From: Diphasiastrum complanatum
Lineage: Eukaryota > Streptophyta > Lycopodiopsida > Lycopodiales > Lycopodiaceae
Assembly: GCA_029204225.1 (NCBI GenBank)
Contig: MU832184.1
Coordinates: 18,994-82,993, forward strand
Direction of reading: 5' to 3'
Length of the DNA stretch: 64,000 nt
Position 1 is the first letter of the stretch. Every line of letters begins with the position of its first letter. A program made the translations under genes and the position numbers. Shown in pieces: positions 24,401-36,951 of the stretch. The notes under the pieces are model-generated. The model saw only the letters and a list, made by a program, of their open reading frames with translations, did not search any database and had not been told where the DNA came from.

Positions 24401-26200
24401 TATACACAAGCGTGGACTGGCTGTGGATGTTGCACACAAGCCAATGGTGATGGAAGCTTAATCTATTTTGGTATACGACACTTTCCTAAATGTTCAAGAT
24501 CTAGCAAGTGAATTAGCTGGTCATCACATAACTCATGTTCTCCCCCAATAAGAATTCCATCCTCATTGGTGGATATGTCTATAACAAAGACATCTTCAGG
24601 CATCCACTCAATAGGGAGTGCATCTATCATGTACAAGGGCAAGATGGGAGTGTTGATATCTGTGGAGTGTATAGTGATTTCAATTGAGTCCTCTTGGTGA
24701 ACTTCTTGCGCACAAAGAGTGGCATTGAAACAATCGATGGTCACTAAGGCATGTCCCCAATTGATGATATCGGTACTCTACACGTAATGACCCTTTATGG
24801 TGGATTCGATACTATCGCGATCATCATAGGTAGATGAGGACCAATCATCTTCAACGGGTGCAGGCTTTATCTTTTCGGTGGCATCGACAGAGATTCTTCT
24901 ATCTCTGTTGCCAAAAACAATTTTGTTTTTCTTCCAATCTTGAATCACTCCGGCCATTGCTAACCAAGGTGTTCCAAGAAGGAATTGATAAGTGGGAAAT
25001 TCATCAGGAAAATCTAGTACGACACACTCTATGGTAAAATCAAACTGACAATTTTGATGGGCAAATTGCTTATGTGACCGGCAGGTGTCATCATTCGTTG
25101 GTCAGCCATACATAATTTGTACTTAGGCTTTTCCAATGTGGATTTTTCCCATGCATTTGCTAAGGACAGGGCGATAATATTCACACTAGAGTCACGATCA
25201 ATAATGGCTTGTACGGATGGATAAGATTTACAGTGCACTGGTAAAGTGATGTTGTTACCTTTAGCAACACCTTTGTGAAGTAAGCTCATGTCGACAGTAT
25301 GACCCACTTCAGCATTTTTCGGATGTCTTGACTCATCTGAAACATCAGGCTGCTGGGAGATATGCAATATGGCATCTCGCAAGGGTTTGGAAAACTTGAC
25401 GGCCGTGTAGAAGGGCATGGTGATTTGAGCTTGTAAGAGATCGGAAAGAACCTCTATTCCTTGTGGTGGTTGCCCCTGCGTAGGTAATTGGACGGATGGC
25501 GGAGTAGAAATTCTAGCTTCAGCTCTATCAGCCTCATCTCAGAACTCATGGTATTGCCTTTGAGCTTCTAAAGGGTCAGGGTAAGATTGTCAAATCATGG
25601 AAGTATTAGCAGGAGGTGTGGATGTGATGGGTCCTTGTTCTCATCTAAGGCCCGATGTTGTGCATGTGATAGCATGCAATGGCTCTTCTGATATCCTATG
25701 TGCTGGAACAATATTTTTGGTTTGGTTAGGGCAATCTTTATCACAATGCTTCCGGATTCAGTCAGCACATTCAGCTACAAAGTCATATCGAAGTCAACAT
25801 TCACTCTAAAAGTGAGTGGTTTCTCCGTAGACAAAACATCTCTTTTGAAATGCTAAAGAAAAAATGGCATAACCATTTTGATCAACTTCAGTAGGTGATT
25901 CCTCTGGATAATATTGCTCATTAGGAGAAGACATAGTTGCCTCATCTATGTATGTAAAATGATGACCATAATCATAAGTAGTGTCATAGTCTGGTGTGTC
26001 ATAGGAGGTATTTTGAACTACATGGGCCTGAACTGGAGGTCGATTTGTTGGTTTGGCTTGTTGGGTGGAGCAGATCCTCTTGGACCTGGAAGTCGATTTT
26101 GAACAAGTGTTGTTGTTGTGGAGGTAGTTGTTGTCTAGGTGATTCCTAGACTTGGATTGGTGTCATATAATGTGGGTTATATGGTGCTTGTGGGTGTGCG
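21447..26200 (-). pseudogene. Ty3/gypsy gag C-terminus, protease, RT, RNase H, integrase
   Basis: Minus strand from 26.2 kb: a Gln/Pro-rich gag end and zinc-knuckle remains near 25.85-25.75 kb ('CFVYGETTHF', 'HCDKDCP'); protease (25418-25029) with 'IIDRDSSVNII', where the usual DSGS is disturbed; a linker (24744-24163); RT with 'GFIYEIEHTSWISPIVVVPKK' split by position about 23.67 kb and 'FSFLDGFSGYFLVQIA'; an active-site strand 'IYLDA' in place of YLDD with the following residues deleted; RNase H ('FLSHQLVPAEINYSTTD', 'FVFYTDHHALLYLLNKP'); 'MADHLSRL' tether; integrase zinc finger ('CDVCQRAKNTKK', 22.2 kb) and core ('FGCPIELVNDRGSHF', 'RCNGLVETTNK', 'VYGQEAVMPVEF'). Many stops; inactive. Confidence 0.9.
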
Positions 26201-26219
26201 CATGGGGCATATTGCTGAG

Positions 26220-26833
26220 TGTTAGCAGATTCTAGGGAATCCCCAGATGCTGAGCCAAGCTGAAGACATAGATTATCTCTCACCCATGACCGAGGAGGTC
26301 TTAGAAGGAGGAGAGCAGAGGAAGCTGAGAGCTGAGCATGAAAGTTGAGGATTACTAGTAGGGTGACAATGATTATTCATGTGAGCCTACATGGTGAATC
26401 CCAGAGAAGGAACGAGCATGTAGGAGCTAGTAATATTGTAAATAAGTGTAGACCCCTTAAATAATTTAGAGTGAGCCACCTTTTGATGGTGACCTCTAGT
26501 GGAAGGGCAAATTCCACTTGTATTTTCCAAATTAGTGGAATTGCCACTTGGGCTCCACATGGGGAGCCTTCTTACTTATTTAAGGGCCCCCCTCTCTTGT
26601 GAGGGAGCTTTGATTGTATTGTCAAGTGCTCTTGAGTGAATAAAGAAGATCTTCCATGACTTATTGATGATTGTAAAGCTCCTTGTTCATGGCAATCTTC
26701 TTGAGTGAAATTTCTATGAGCATGAGCATCAAGAGATGAAGAGGATTATCTTGTTGTCACGCGGAGATTCGTTTTCATGAGAGCGATAGCATATAGATCA
26801 TAATCAAGCACATGCTCATGATCCACATCTAAC
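26220..26833 (+). repeat. LTR fragment related to the 5' half of the LTR at 55.4-56.5 kb
   Basis: Starts TGTTAGCAGATTC at 26220. About 26,220-26,723 is the near reverse complement of 55,999-56,501, including 'tacttatttaagggccccc' and 'gagtgaataaagaagatcttcc'. After 'tttctatgagca' the two diverge. The right end is uncertain ('catctaaca' near 26,833 is a candidate). Confidence 0.7.
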
Positions 26834-26884
26834 ACTAACCATTAACACTAGCAATTAACACTACTCAAGCAATGATGGATCTTA

Positions 26885-27702
<818 letters not shown>

Positions 27703-28445
27703 ATCCGTCATCTTGAATGGGCCATTCTTGTAGCAATGCCCGTATCCACATTCTTGACAGAAAGGGGTATACATGCCCTTTTGAGGACACTCTGCAATTC
27801 GGTGCCCTTCGTCGCATCCATAGCAGTCGTAAATTCTTCCACCTTGTCGTTGAGGTTGGGCAGCGTAGGTCGCATAATACTCATTGATTGTTGGTTCGAC
27901 AAACGTCCCATCTAGCCCATACCAGTGTTGTTGCTCAGGCGGAGGTGGTGCTTCATGTTTTGCTATAATTAAATTCACATGGGCCACTTGGTTGTTAGCT
28001 GGCCCTGGTGGTGCAGGTAAGGTCATGCGCTGTTGGTTATTTGGCACGCCATACCGTGGTGCCGCATTCGGTGCTCCCTAGTGATAGGGATAAGAGGTCT
28101 GATATTGATTCCTCTTTTGTTGTATGATCCGAGGGTTGAATAAGCAAAATGTTGTTTCGTGCGACGATGTGTTGCATAGGTGGCAAAACCTCTATGTCAA
28201 TTTGAGATTTTGCTTCAAAACTGGACACTCATTTGCTGTATGGTTCTGGGTGCAAATTGAACACCATACATTTTCTCTTCGTGGATATTGTGGTTGATTC
28301 TGTTCAGGTGCGACGTATGTACTTACCACTTCTAATTGGTCACTAGTTTGTTGGATTCGGATTCGTCGTCCATACCCATGTGAGGTATTCATAGGTTTTC
28401 CTGGGAAAGTGTAAGAAGTTCCCTTGGTGCGTGCACTATTGGTAA
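27703..28445 (-). pseudogene. Ty3/gypsy-like Gag fragment with four zinc knuckles
   Basis: On the minus strand the frame reads 'HGYGRRIRIQQTSDQLE' and then, in order, CSICTQNHTANEC (CX2CX3HX4C), CHLCNTSSHETTFC (CX2CX4HX4C), a Pro-rich linker with one stop near 28,080, CYGCDEGHRIAEC, and CQECGYGHC. Gag nucleic-acid-binding knuckles normally number one or two. The first two knuckles and the phrase after them ('FNPR') recur in the gags at 45.4-45.6 and 55.25-55.4 kb, so this belongs to the same gypsy lineage. One in-frame stop separates knuckles 1 and 2 (near 28,187). It is a gag remnant without pol. Confidence 0.7.
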
Positions 28446-29166
28446 CAATAGGCGAACACGATAATGAAGTTAAGTTTAGAGCTAGGTGCGCGGTGATAGC
28501 AGAAGCAAGAGCAGACAATCAGACAAAGCAATCAGAAGGTCAGACAGAGAGCGGAAAGCATTGCAAATACTAACAGAACCTGAACGCAAAACTAGATAGC
28601 ACTTTATTCAGATTGATTGTAACAAAATACAAGTCAGTGATGCTAGTGAGCACAATACAATAGCAGGTGAAACTGCATGCTCACAAAGCTAACTACAAAC
28701 TGTAAAAGCTATAAACTTATTGTGACGATTCGTCTGAAGAGGAGAATCAATGCATAAAAGTATCTCCTGTGTCTGTCTCATCGGATTCAATAATCCATGT
28801 TCTTGATCAATGATCAATTGCATGTATATAAGTTAAATGATCGATGTGCTATATACATTTATGCACATGAGTGTACAAGAGATGGTGTGGAGCCGTTGCG
28901 CCGTCAGGGAGAAGATCCTGGTTGTTGTCAGTGTCAAGTTGGTTGCACAATACAAAGGATGAGCGTGAGGAGGCCGATAAGTCGAGCTTCCCCGTTATGT
29001 TGACCCGGTTGAGTTTACTCGATAGTTCGTCCAACTCCGATATGTCGGCCATCTTCACTTACTCATATTTAGTTGTTGAGATGTGCGATAATGCAAGTAA
29101 ATATGCAGCAATGAATGGAACTAGATTAACATGGGATTTAGGAGAGTAGAGGAGATAAATCCAACA
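28446..29166 (-). repeat. LTR (minus orientation), relative of the copia LTR at 14.8 kb
   Basis: The minus-strand start TGTTGGATTTATCTCCTCTACTCTCCTAAATCCCA at 29166 agrees with the LTR start at 14824 over some 35 bases. A TATA-like 'gtatataag' lies near 28,825. No polypurine tract or pol tail stands in front of it, so it may be a solo LTR. The lower boundary is uncertain and no target duplication was found. Confidence 0.5.
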
Positions 29167-29479
29167 GATTTTTCGTACCAAGTTACATCCTCTCTATATA
29201 CTAGTACCATCGGAAGATAGGGTGGTGGTTTCGGTTTTGTAGTTAGGGTTTGCACATTAACTCTAGGTTTCACAAGGAAACTCATTATGTCATGTCGTTC
29301 GACCTAACTCTAACTGTCATGAGATTGGTGATGTAATAGTACTATTGATCATGCACTGAGGTGTTTTGGAAGGTCAATAACGCTTGCTCATTCTTAGTGG
29401 GTTATTGCTTTCCCTACCTCTAGACTATGGCTTCTAATGGTTTCTCTGTAATCTCTTCTTACTTGCGGATAGCGATCAA

Positions 29480-29749
29480 TTATCGTTGCACATGCGTTTT
29501 ATGATTTTCCCAAGTTATCCCATAGGTCATCCACCCTTCATCCACTAATATTGCATATGACCTAACTAACTCTACTTGGTCATTTTTTTGCTCAATTCTA
29601 ATCCAACCGTACCCATATACGAATTTTCTTGATTCTTTGTACCAGGTGCCATCTCTCCAGGATGCTAGGGTTGGTGGGTCATAGTGTAATGATTTTTGAC
29701 TCAGGGCTCTGGTTTTCACCTTACCTTCAAGTTTCATAAGGAACTCCAT
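29480..29749 (-). pseudogene. Gag fragment related to the one at 28.2-28.4 kb
   Basis: 'YGYGWIRIEQKNDQVELV' matches 'HGYGRRIRIQQTSDQLEVV' of the neighbouring gag. The zinc-knuckle region that should follow has lost its cysteines. Its position on the other side of an LTR suggests either a split gag or a second copy. Confidence 0.5.
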
Positions 29750-30352
29750 TCTCTAACATGTTCCTTCACTCTAGGAAAGACGTCTTGTAGCAATATTGCC
29801 TAGACTCCTTGTTGGTGCAATTTGTAGTCTGTACTATATCCTTCTCAGGTGTCTGAAGTGGTATTTCCTTGGTGTAGCTGGGTCATGCGTAGCTAGGGTT
29901 GGATTGTGGACTCATCTATGACAAGGCCTGAAAACGTATATTCTAGGTGTGAGATCAACACACATCACTGTGTAATGCTAACCACTTCGACCTGTGATAC
30001 TTGATATCAATGTGTGGTACTAGCCGCTTGTACGGACATGCTAGCTTGCGGCTGACGGTTTAAACAGTGGAATCGTTCTCAACACATGCAATTCGGGACA
30101 TATGAAACTTGTAGACCATTGGTAGTACGACTGCCCTTCAAACCCTATTTTCTTATCAATTGATTCTCGACAGACGCACCAATGGTAGGGCAATTTCAGG
30201 TAGGGGATTGGTCCAGCCAAAAAGGTCCTAAAAAATTCAAGGGACACCACTACTGATGGTGGTTATTTCCTATGTGAGTAACGGAGGTCCTGCCACATCC
30301 AATCTTGGGGGCTTTCTCTGTTACCCTAGCTAATGAGAGTTTTCCAGGCCCC
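29750..30352. other. Non-coding stretch left of the complete copia element
   Basis: No gene seen. It is continuous with 36,523 onward once the inserted copia element is taken out. Confidence 0.5.
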
Positions 30353-30357
30353 AGATG

Positions 30358-31039
30358 TGTAAAAATTACAGCAAATAAAGATCCTAAAACACTTGAAATG
30401 ATGAGAGAAACAATAGATTATGATTTCATAAGATTAGCACAAGTTGAACCATCAAAATCCATCAAAAATCTATGCTTGAACCTCACTAAATGGCCCAAAT
30501 CCTTGAAGAAGGCTTCACACGTGTGAAAGTACGGCCTCCCACAGTCTGAGTACTGTACACCAGACCTACATTCAATCCTATAATCATTAGTAATCACAAG
30601 TACTCAAACAATTATGAACATAGAGAGCAATTGCACCATTATGAGAGAAAAAACATGAAATTGCTTGATTGATTTTGGTGAGATATCATCACCTATATAT
30701 ACATGATCCATCACGGTTTTGGGCAGGTATGAGTAGCCCTAAACCTATCCCTAATGCTAATTTTGGTGGATCTTTCATCCCTACCAAGTTAGGGTTGGAA
30801 TCTTGGAGATCCCTCAACAATGCAAAAATTACCAAAAATAGCTCCTATTTTTTCTCCCTTGTATCTAAGCATAATTTGGACTCATTACAAAGGTTCTAAC
30901 ACTTAGGTCTACTTGAGAACATCCTTATGAATGGAATCCTATGCTATTTGGCACGTGTGACAAGCCACATCATGACCATCTAACTATTTACAAGTCATAT
31001 GACCAAAACTAGTCAAGCTAGAATTGTGAATTTTTAACA
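30358..31039 (-). repeat. 3' LTR of the complete copia element
   Basis: 682 bp, TG..CA ends. Contains 'cacctatatatacatgatcc' near 30,690-30,709, a TATA-like site on either strand. Confidence 0.95.
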
Positions 31040-31051
31040 CTCCTCCTCACT
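31040..31051 (-). promoter_or_regulatory. Polypurine tract
   Basis: The minus-strand 'gtgaggaggag' directly precedes the LTR start TGTTAAAAATTC, the position of the plus-strand primer in reverse transcription. Confidence 0.8.
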
Positions 31052-31053
31052 AT

Positions 31054-34000
31054 CTAGCTTGGTTCAATCATTGCTTTACTAATCACTCCAAGTGATGATC
31101 TGAACTTCATAAAAGGTGTCTTTTGAAGTGGTTTAGTAAGTAGATCAGCTACACATTCATTGCTTGGAACATGCTCCAAAGCAATCTCCTTGGCTTGCAC
31201 CATTTCTCTCACAAAGTGATGGCATATCTCAATGTGCTTAGATCTTGCATGGAAGATTGGGTTAGATGCAAGGTGTTGGGCTGATATATTGTCATTGTAG
31301 ATGATTGGTGCCTCCTCTGAATCCATGATCTTTAGCTCCACCAATAATCTCTTGATCCAAAGTACCTCCTTTGTAGTGGTTGTCAAAGCTTTGTACTCGG
31401 CCTCGGTTGAAGATAGAGATATAGTTTCTTGCTTTTTTGAAAGCCATGAAACCACACCTTCTCCTATGAAAGTTGAATAGGCACTTGTTGATTTCCTATC
31501 CCTCTTGTCCCCTGCAAAATCTGAATCACTAAATGCATGAAGGTTAATCACATCTCCTCTATATAGAATCCCAAAATCCAATGTACCCGAGATGTATCTT
31601 AGAATCCTCTTAGCCTTTTTCCAATGGATATTCAATGGCTTTTGCATGGATTGGCTCAACCTACATACACTAAAGCTAAGATCTGGTCTAGTTATAGTGA
31701 TCCACATTAAGGAACCTATAAGTTGCCTAAACAAAGTGAGTGTCCATGAAGGATCTTTCATCATCTTCATTTGGCACTTTTACATCTTGCTCCATTGGTG
31801 TGTCAACTCTTTTGCATACTTCCATCTTAAACTTCTTCAAAAGACTTTGAGAATAGTTTACTTGACTTATAAAGATAAAATCAGACCCTCTAAGTACTTC
31901 TATGCCTAAGATGAAGTGAAGACACCCTAGATCTACCATCTTGAACTCTAAGGATAGATCTATCTTGATTTTTTCAATACCATCCACACTATTTCCACTA
32001 ATGATGATGTCATCTACATAAATGAGTAAAAGTACAATACCAACATCATCAAACTTAATGTAAAGAGTGGGATCATATTCACTTTGAACAAAAGAAAGTG
32101 AAATAAGATAGCAATGTAGTCTTGAATTCCAAGATCTCGAGGCTTGCTTCAAGCCATAGATGCTTCTTTGGAGATGGCATACTTTGTTCTCCATTCCATG
32201 CTTGATGAACCCTTGTGGCTGCTCCATATAGATATCCTCTTCCAAAAAACCATTCAAGAAAGCATTAGAGACATCCATTTGACATAGAATCCATCCAAAA
32301 TGTGATGCAAGTGCAATGATTAGTCTTATTGTGACCATCTTGGCCACGGGTGCAAAAGTTTCCTCATAGTCTATCCCTCTCTCTTGAGCATAACCTTTTG
32401 CAACTAATCTTGCTTTATGTTTGTTAACACTCCCATTTGCATTCAACTTAAGCTTGAAGACCCACTTGCATCCTATTACATTCCTTTGAGGTCTCTCAAC
32501 AAGCAACCAAGTTTCATTCTCAATCAAGGCATCATACTCATCCAACATAGCTTTATACCATTCTTTGGAGTTCAATGCATCTTCAACATTAGACGGTTCT
32601 TCAAAACTAGATAAAGCATAAGAAGTGGATGAGATACCCTCAACTTGCTGTCCTTTGCCTTGATATGTGAGCCTTGATGGCTCCACTTTTGCCCTTGAAG
32701 ATCTCCTTGGTGTGATAGGTGGGTTTGGTGCTTGCTCCTCCATGAGCTCCTCCTCAAAACCAAGATCTTGCTCCTCGGCCATCTTCTTCTTGATTGTTGG
32801 AGCACTTGAGCCTTCTTCAAGCATATGCATATGATGTTCATCAAAGATGACATCCCTTGAAACAACAAATTTGTTCAAGGATGGGAGATAGACTTTGTAG
32901 CCCTTGCTTGAGCTTGCATATCCAAGCATGATCCCTCTTGTGGAAGATGGATCCTCCTTGGTTCTTGTTTCCAATGGCTCATGCACATAACATATACACC
33001 CAAAAACTTTCAAGTGATTAAGATTGGGTTTCTTTCCATACAACATCTCATAAGGAGTTTTGCCTTCAATTGCTTTGCAAGACACCCTATTCATCAAGTA
33101 GTTTGCACATACAAGAGACTCACCCCAAAAGGATTTGGGCAAACAAGCATCTAATCTTAAAGCCTTAGAACATTCACATAATGTTCTATTCCTTCTTTAA
33201 GCAACTCCATTTTGTTGAGGAGTGTAAGGACAAGAAGTCTCTTTCTTGATCCCTTCCTCCTCACAAAAGGCCTTGAACTCATTGGAGATGAATTCTCCAC
33301 CATTGTCACTTCTAAGAATCTTGATGCTATGATTATGATGCTTTTCCACAAACAACTTGAACTTTACAAAAGTATCAAATACTTGAGACTTGACGGAAAG
33401 TAAGAACACCCAACAATATCTTGAGTAGTCATCAATGAAGGTTAAAAACATGGATGAACCTCCATTAGATTTGGTGCTAGCAATGTGCACATCTGAGTGT
33501 ATGAGTTCAAGAGGATGAGATGACTTTGTGATGGAGTTAGGAAACACCTTCTTATGTGCCTTGGATAAGGCACAAGCTTCACAAACCTTGTCTTCCTTCC
33601 CAATAGACCTTGGTAGGCCTAAAGCATACTCCTCCTTGATCATAGCCTCCATGGAACCCGAGTTGACATGTCCAAGTCTTTTGTGCCATAAAGTAAAGGT
33701 AGATATCTTGCTCTTCTCGGCCAACATGACAACATTAGTATCCACAAATGCATCCAACTTATAAAGTTTGCCAAGTCTAGTGCCCTTAGCCACTATCTTA
33801 CCCTTCTTCTTGATGAAACATTCATTTGAAGCAAAGTCAACATTAAAACCATTGTCTACCATTTGGCCAACACTTAGTAGATTCTTTGTTATTGTAGGAA
33901 TGTACAAAACACCTTCTATGTTGATCTTTTTGGAAGATCCTAAGCAAAGGGGAATGCTACCAACTCCTTAAATCTTACAAGCTTCATCATTTGCTGTATA

Positions 34001-35023
34001 GATAGACTTTATAGGTCCATCATAAGATAAGAGAGAAGAGAAAAACTCCCTTTTACTAGTCATGTGTGAACTAGCACCCGAGTCAATCCACCAAGGATCT
34101 TCTCCTTTGAAGCTTGTTGAAGAAAATATGGACATCATGAGAGAGTCCTCATGTGAACTCTCCTCCTCCTCCTCTTTGCTCATGTTGGCTTGGCTTTGAT
34201 CTTGCTTCCTCTTGAAGCATTCCGAGGCATAATGCCCCATCTTGCTACAATAGTAGCACTTCACCTTTGATTTGTCCTTCTTGACTTTGGTGGTTGATGG
34301 AGATGCCTTTGAGGGTCCTTCTTGATCCTCAAGCTTTGTAGACTTCTTGAATGTTGATCCTTTGCCTTTGGACTTGCCTTTGCCTTTGGTGAAGAGAGCT
34401 TGGTCATCTCCACCTTGGATGGAAAGCCTATCCATCCTCTCTTGCATTTGGCTCCTTCTTGATTCCTCGGCCATGAGTGTGCCTTGAAGTTCTTCAAGTA
34501 TGGGTAGCTTACCCATAATTGCATATCCCTGAACCAAATTGTCAAATTCAAAGCTTAGTCCATTCAATATGAGTTGAACAAGCTCTTCATCCTTGATAGG
34601 GTCACCTATAAAGGCTAGCTCTTTGTTCAATTCCTTTACTCTTAGGACAAAAGTATGTGCACTCTCTCCTTTCTTTTGATAGCTTCTATAGATTTGATTC
34701 TTCAAAGCTAACATTCTAGTTTGGTTCTTGGATTAATAGACCTTTTGCAAAGTCTCCCAAGCATCTTGAGCTGAAGTGCAATCTCCTACCTCTCTTAAGA
34801 GTTCATTTGCAACATTCATTTTTATGCAATGTAGTGCAACATTGCACCTCTTGATGTATTTGGCTTTTTCTTGAGGATGAATAGGTTCACCCTCCTTACC
34901 ATTTACAATTTCCATCAAATCTTGCATGATCATGATAGATTCCATTCTAACTTTCCATATGGAATAGTTAGTTTTGTTGAGCCTTTCATTAGTATCCAAA
35001 AGATATGCATTTATAGATGCCAT
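31054..35023 (-). pseudogene. Ty1/copia gag-pol polyprotein, three nonsense codons and one frameshift
   Basis: It starts ATG at 35023 ('MASINAYLLDTNERLNKTNY'). Gag spans 35023-34250 with a zinc knuckle 'CYYCSKMGHYASEC', protease 'PWWIDSGASSHM' (about 34.09 kb), pre-integrase 'LWHKRLGHVN..CEACALSKAHKK', integrase core with 'LIHSDVH' and 'RSDNGGEF', RT (32.5-31.75 kb) with 'IYVDDIIISGNS', and RNase H (31770-31054) with 'SSTEAEYKALT' and 'NDNISAQHLASNPIFHARS'. Stops at 34733-34735, 33968-33970 and 33197-33199 lie in one frame. The third falls 36 residues after the second catalytic Asp, where DD35E integrases have their Glu. A one-base shift near 31.73-31.77 kb separates RT from RNase H. RT and RNase H residues are otherwise intact. 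Confidence 0.93.
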
Positions 35024-35823
35024 CTAGTCTCCTAATCAAGGACTTGACACAAATGAAGGTTACTTCTATTGATTTGATTGAAGGTCTACCTTATCCCACT
35101 TCTTAGGGACCTGAAAAGATCAGTAATAGACTTCCTATAAAGATCTAAGAATGATCTCTAACAAAATCAAATCATAGAATACTAGAAACAATGCACTTGC
35201 TTGATTGAAGTAGACAATACTAGTAGAATTGCCCCTCTTTCTATAAAGAACATTAAAGCCTCCAAATGATCTGATCAAGAGTGAATTTCAGAAACCTAAT
35301 ATACTTCCAAAATCACTTGTAAAAGATCTAAATGGAACTTAATGAGGATGCAATACAATCTACTATCCAATCACAAGCAAAAAATGATCAAAATTGATGA
35401 AAAATTGATCTAATTTGGTGCATAAGTCAAGCAATGGTTGGACTGAACCTAAATCACTTTAGGAGGTGTCTAGTACACCTTAGAACAGCCTTGAAGAGTC
35501 CCCAAAACTCTGATCTTCCCTCTCCTTGAATGCTAGAAAGCCTCCTCTATGAAATCACCTCCAAAACTCACTTAGAAATCAATGCTTGGAGCAAGCAAAA
35601 ACTTGCTATCTTGGTAATGTGAATTGAATTCAACTTTGCCTCTGGTTTTAGACACCTAAACACCTGCAAATGAAGTCACACAACACCAATCTCCAATGTA
35701 TTTGAGTCACTTTGAGTTCTAGAATCAATATTAGATGCTAAGATCCAATCTACACAAGATTTAGATCAAAAATTGTGATCAAATTGAATGAAAACCAAGG
35801 ATTTAGCTCATTTCAGCCTTTAG

Positions 35824-35835
35824 GCTCTGATACCA
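35824..35835 (-). promoter_or_regulatory. Primer-binding site for initiator-Met tRNA
   Basis: The minus-strand TGGTATCAGAGC directly follows the LTR end TTTTTACA. This is the usual plant copia primer-binding site. Confidence 0.93.
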
Positions 35836-36517
35836 TGTAAAAATTACAGCAAATAAGGATCCTAAAACACTTGAAATGATGAGGGAAACAATAGATTATG
35901 ATTTCATAAGATTAGCACAAGTTGAACCATCAAAATCCATCAAAAATCTATGCTTGAACCTCACTAAATGGCCCAAATCCTTGAAGAAGGCTTCACACGT
36001 GTGAAAGTACGGCCTCCCACAGTCTGAGTACTGTACACCAGACCTACATTCAATCCTATAATCATTAGTAATCACAAGTACTCAAACAATTATGAACATA
36101 GAGAGCAATTGCACCATTATGAGAGAAAAAACATGAAATTGCTTGATTGATTTTGGTGAGATATCATCACCTATATATACATGATCCATCACGGTTTTGG
36201 GCAGGTATGAGTAGCCCTAAACCTATCCCTAATGCTAATTTTGGTGGATCTTTCATCCCTACCAAGTTAGGGTTGGAATCTTGGAGATCCCTCAACAATG
36301 CAAAAATTACCAAAAATAGCTCCTATTTTTTCTCCCTTGTATCTAAGCATAATTTGGACTCATTCCAAAGGTTCTAACACTTAGGTCTACTTGAGAACAT
36401 CCTTATGAATGGAATCCTATGCTATTTGGCACGTGTGACAAGCCACATCATGACCATCTAACTATTTACAAGTCATATGACCAAAACTAGTCAAGCTAGA
36501 ATTGTGAATTTTTAACA
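35836..36517 (-). repeat. 5' LTR of the complete copia element
   Basis: 682 bp, three differences from the 3' LTR, followed by the target duplication AGATG. Confidence 0.95.
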
Positions 36518-36522
36518 AGATG

Positions 36523-36950
36523 TACGGCTGCAAGGAGTTGTAACTACACTCTCGATCCTATTGGTCATGTCTTTCTATATCCATAGCTCTAAGTGAGTGT
36601 GATAATCCTAGCTCTCTGGCATCCCTTCTCTAGATCTTTCGATGTAGTGTGCTTTTGGTGACCGCGATTAAGGACATCCCTATTACACTAAAGTCTTGTA
36701 GTCTACGGGTCCAAGGCCGCTTCATGGCATTATCGCGCTACCCTTAAACCTTCAAAGTGTTGCCCCTATGCCCTTTAACTTATGAGGATCTTGTCCCTAG
36801 GTCTCTTTGAGATAAGGTCATTGTGTAAAAAATTAGGGTCATGCTATAGCCTTTAATTTTAAGGTCAGGCCTATAGCCTTTAATTTTAATTTTAAGGTCA
36901 TGCCTATAGCCTTTAATTTTAATTTTAATTTTAATTTTAAAATGCGAAGG
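36523..36950. repeat. Spacer with a short minisatellite at about 36,830-36,945
   Basis: The phrase 'aaggtcatgcctatagcctttaattttaa' occurs three times, each copy with more 'ttttaa' units added at its end (one, two, then four to five). The 300 bases before it show nothing recognised. Confidence 0.65.
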
Positions 36951-36951
36951 T

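Larger units (their letters stand above)
30353..36522 (-). mobile_element. Complete Ty1/copia LTR retrotransposon with 5-bp target duplication
   Basis: The element runs from 30358 to 36517 and is flanked by the direct repeat AGATG (30353-30357 and 36518-36522). Both LTRs are 682 bp, begin TGTAAAAATT and end TTTTTAACA on the plus strand, and differ at three positions that I could find (about 30,379/35,857, 30,413/35,884 and 30,886/36,364). A primer-binding site complementary to initiator-Met tRNA and a polypurine tract sit at the expected places. The minus-strand polyprotein has three stop codons and one frameshift. It is the best-preserved and youngest element in the window. Confidence 0.95.

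Noticed and set aside
25597-26102. Plus-strand frames of 62-70 codons
   Set aside because: Antisense shadows of the minus-strand gypsy gag end with its zinc knuckle.
28206-29171. GATTT before TG at 28,211 and after the LTR start at 29,166 as a target duplication
   Set aside because: The stretch from 28,211 to 28,440 is gag coding sequence of another element, so it cannot be part of the LTR.
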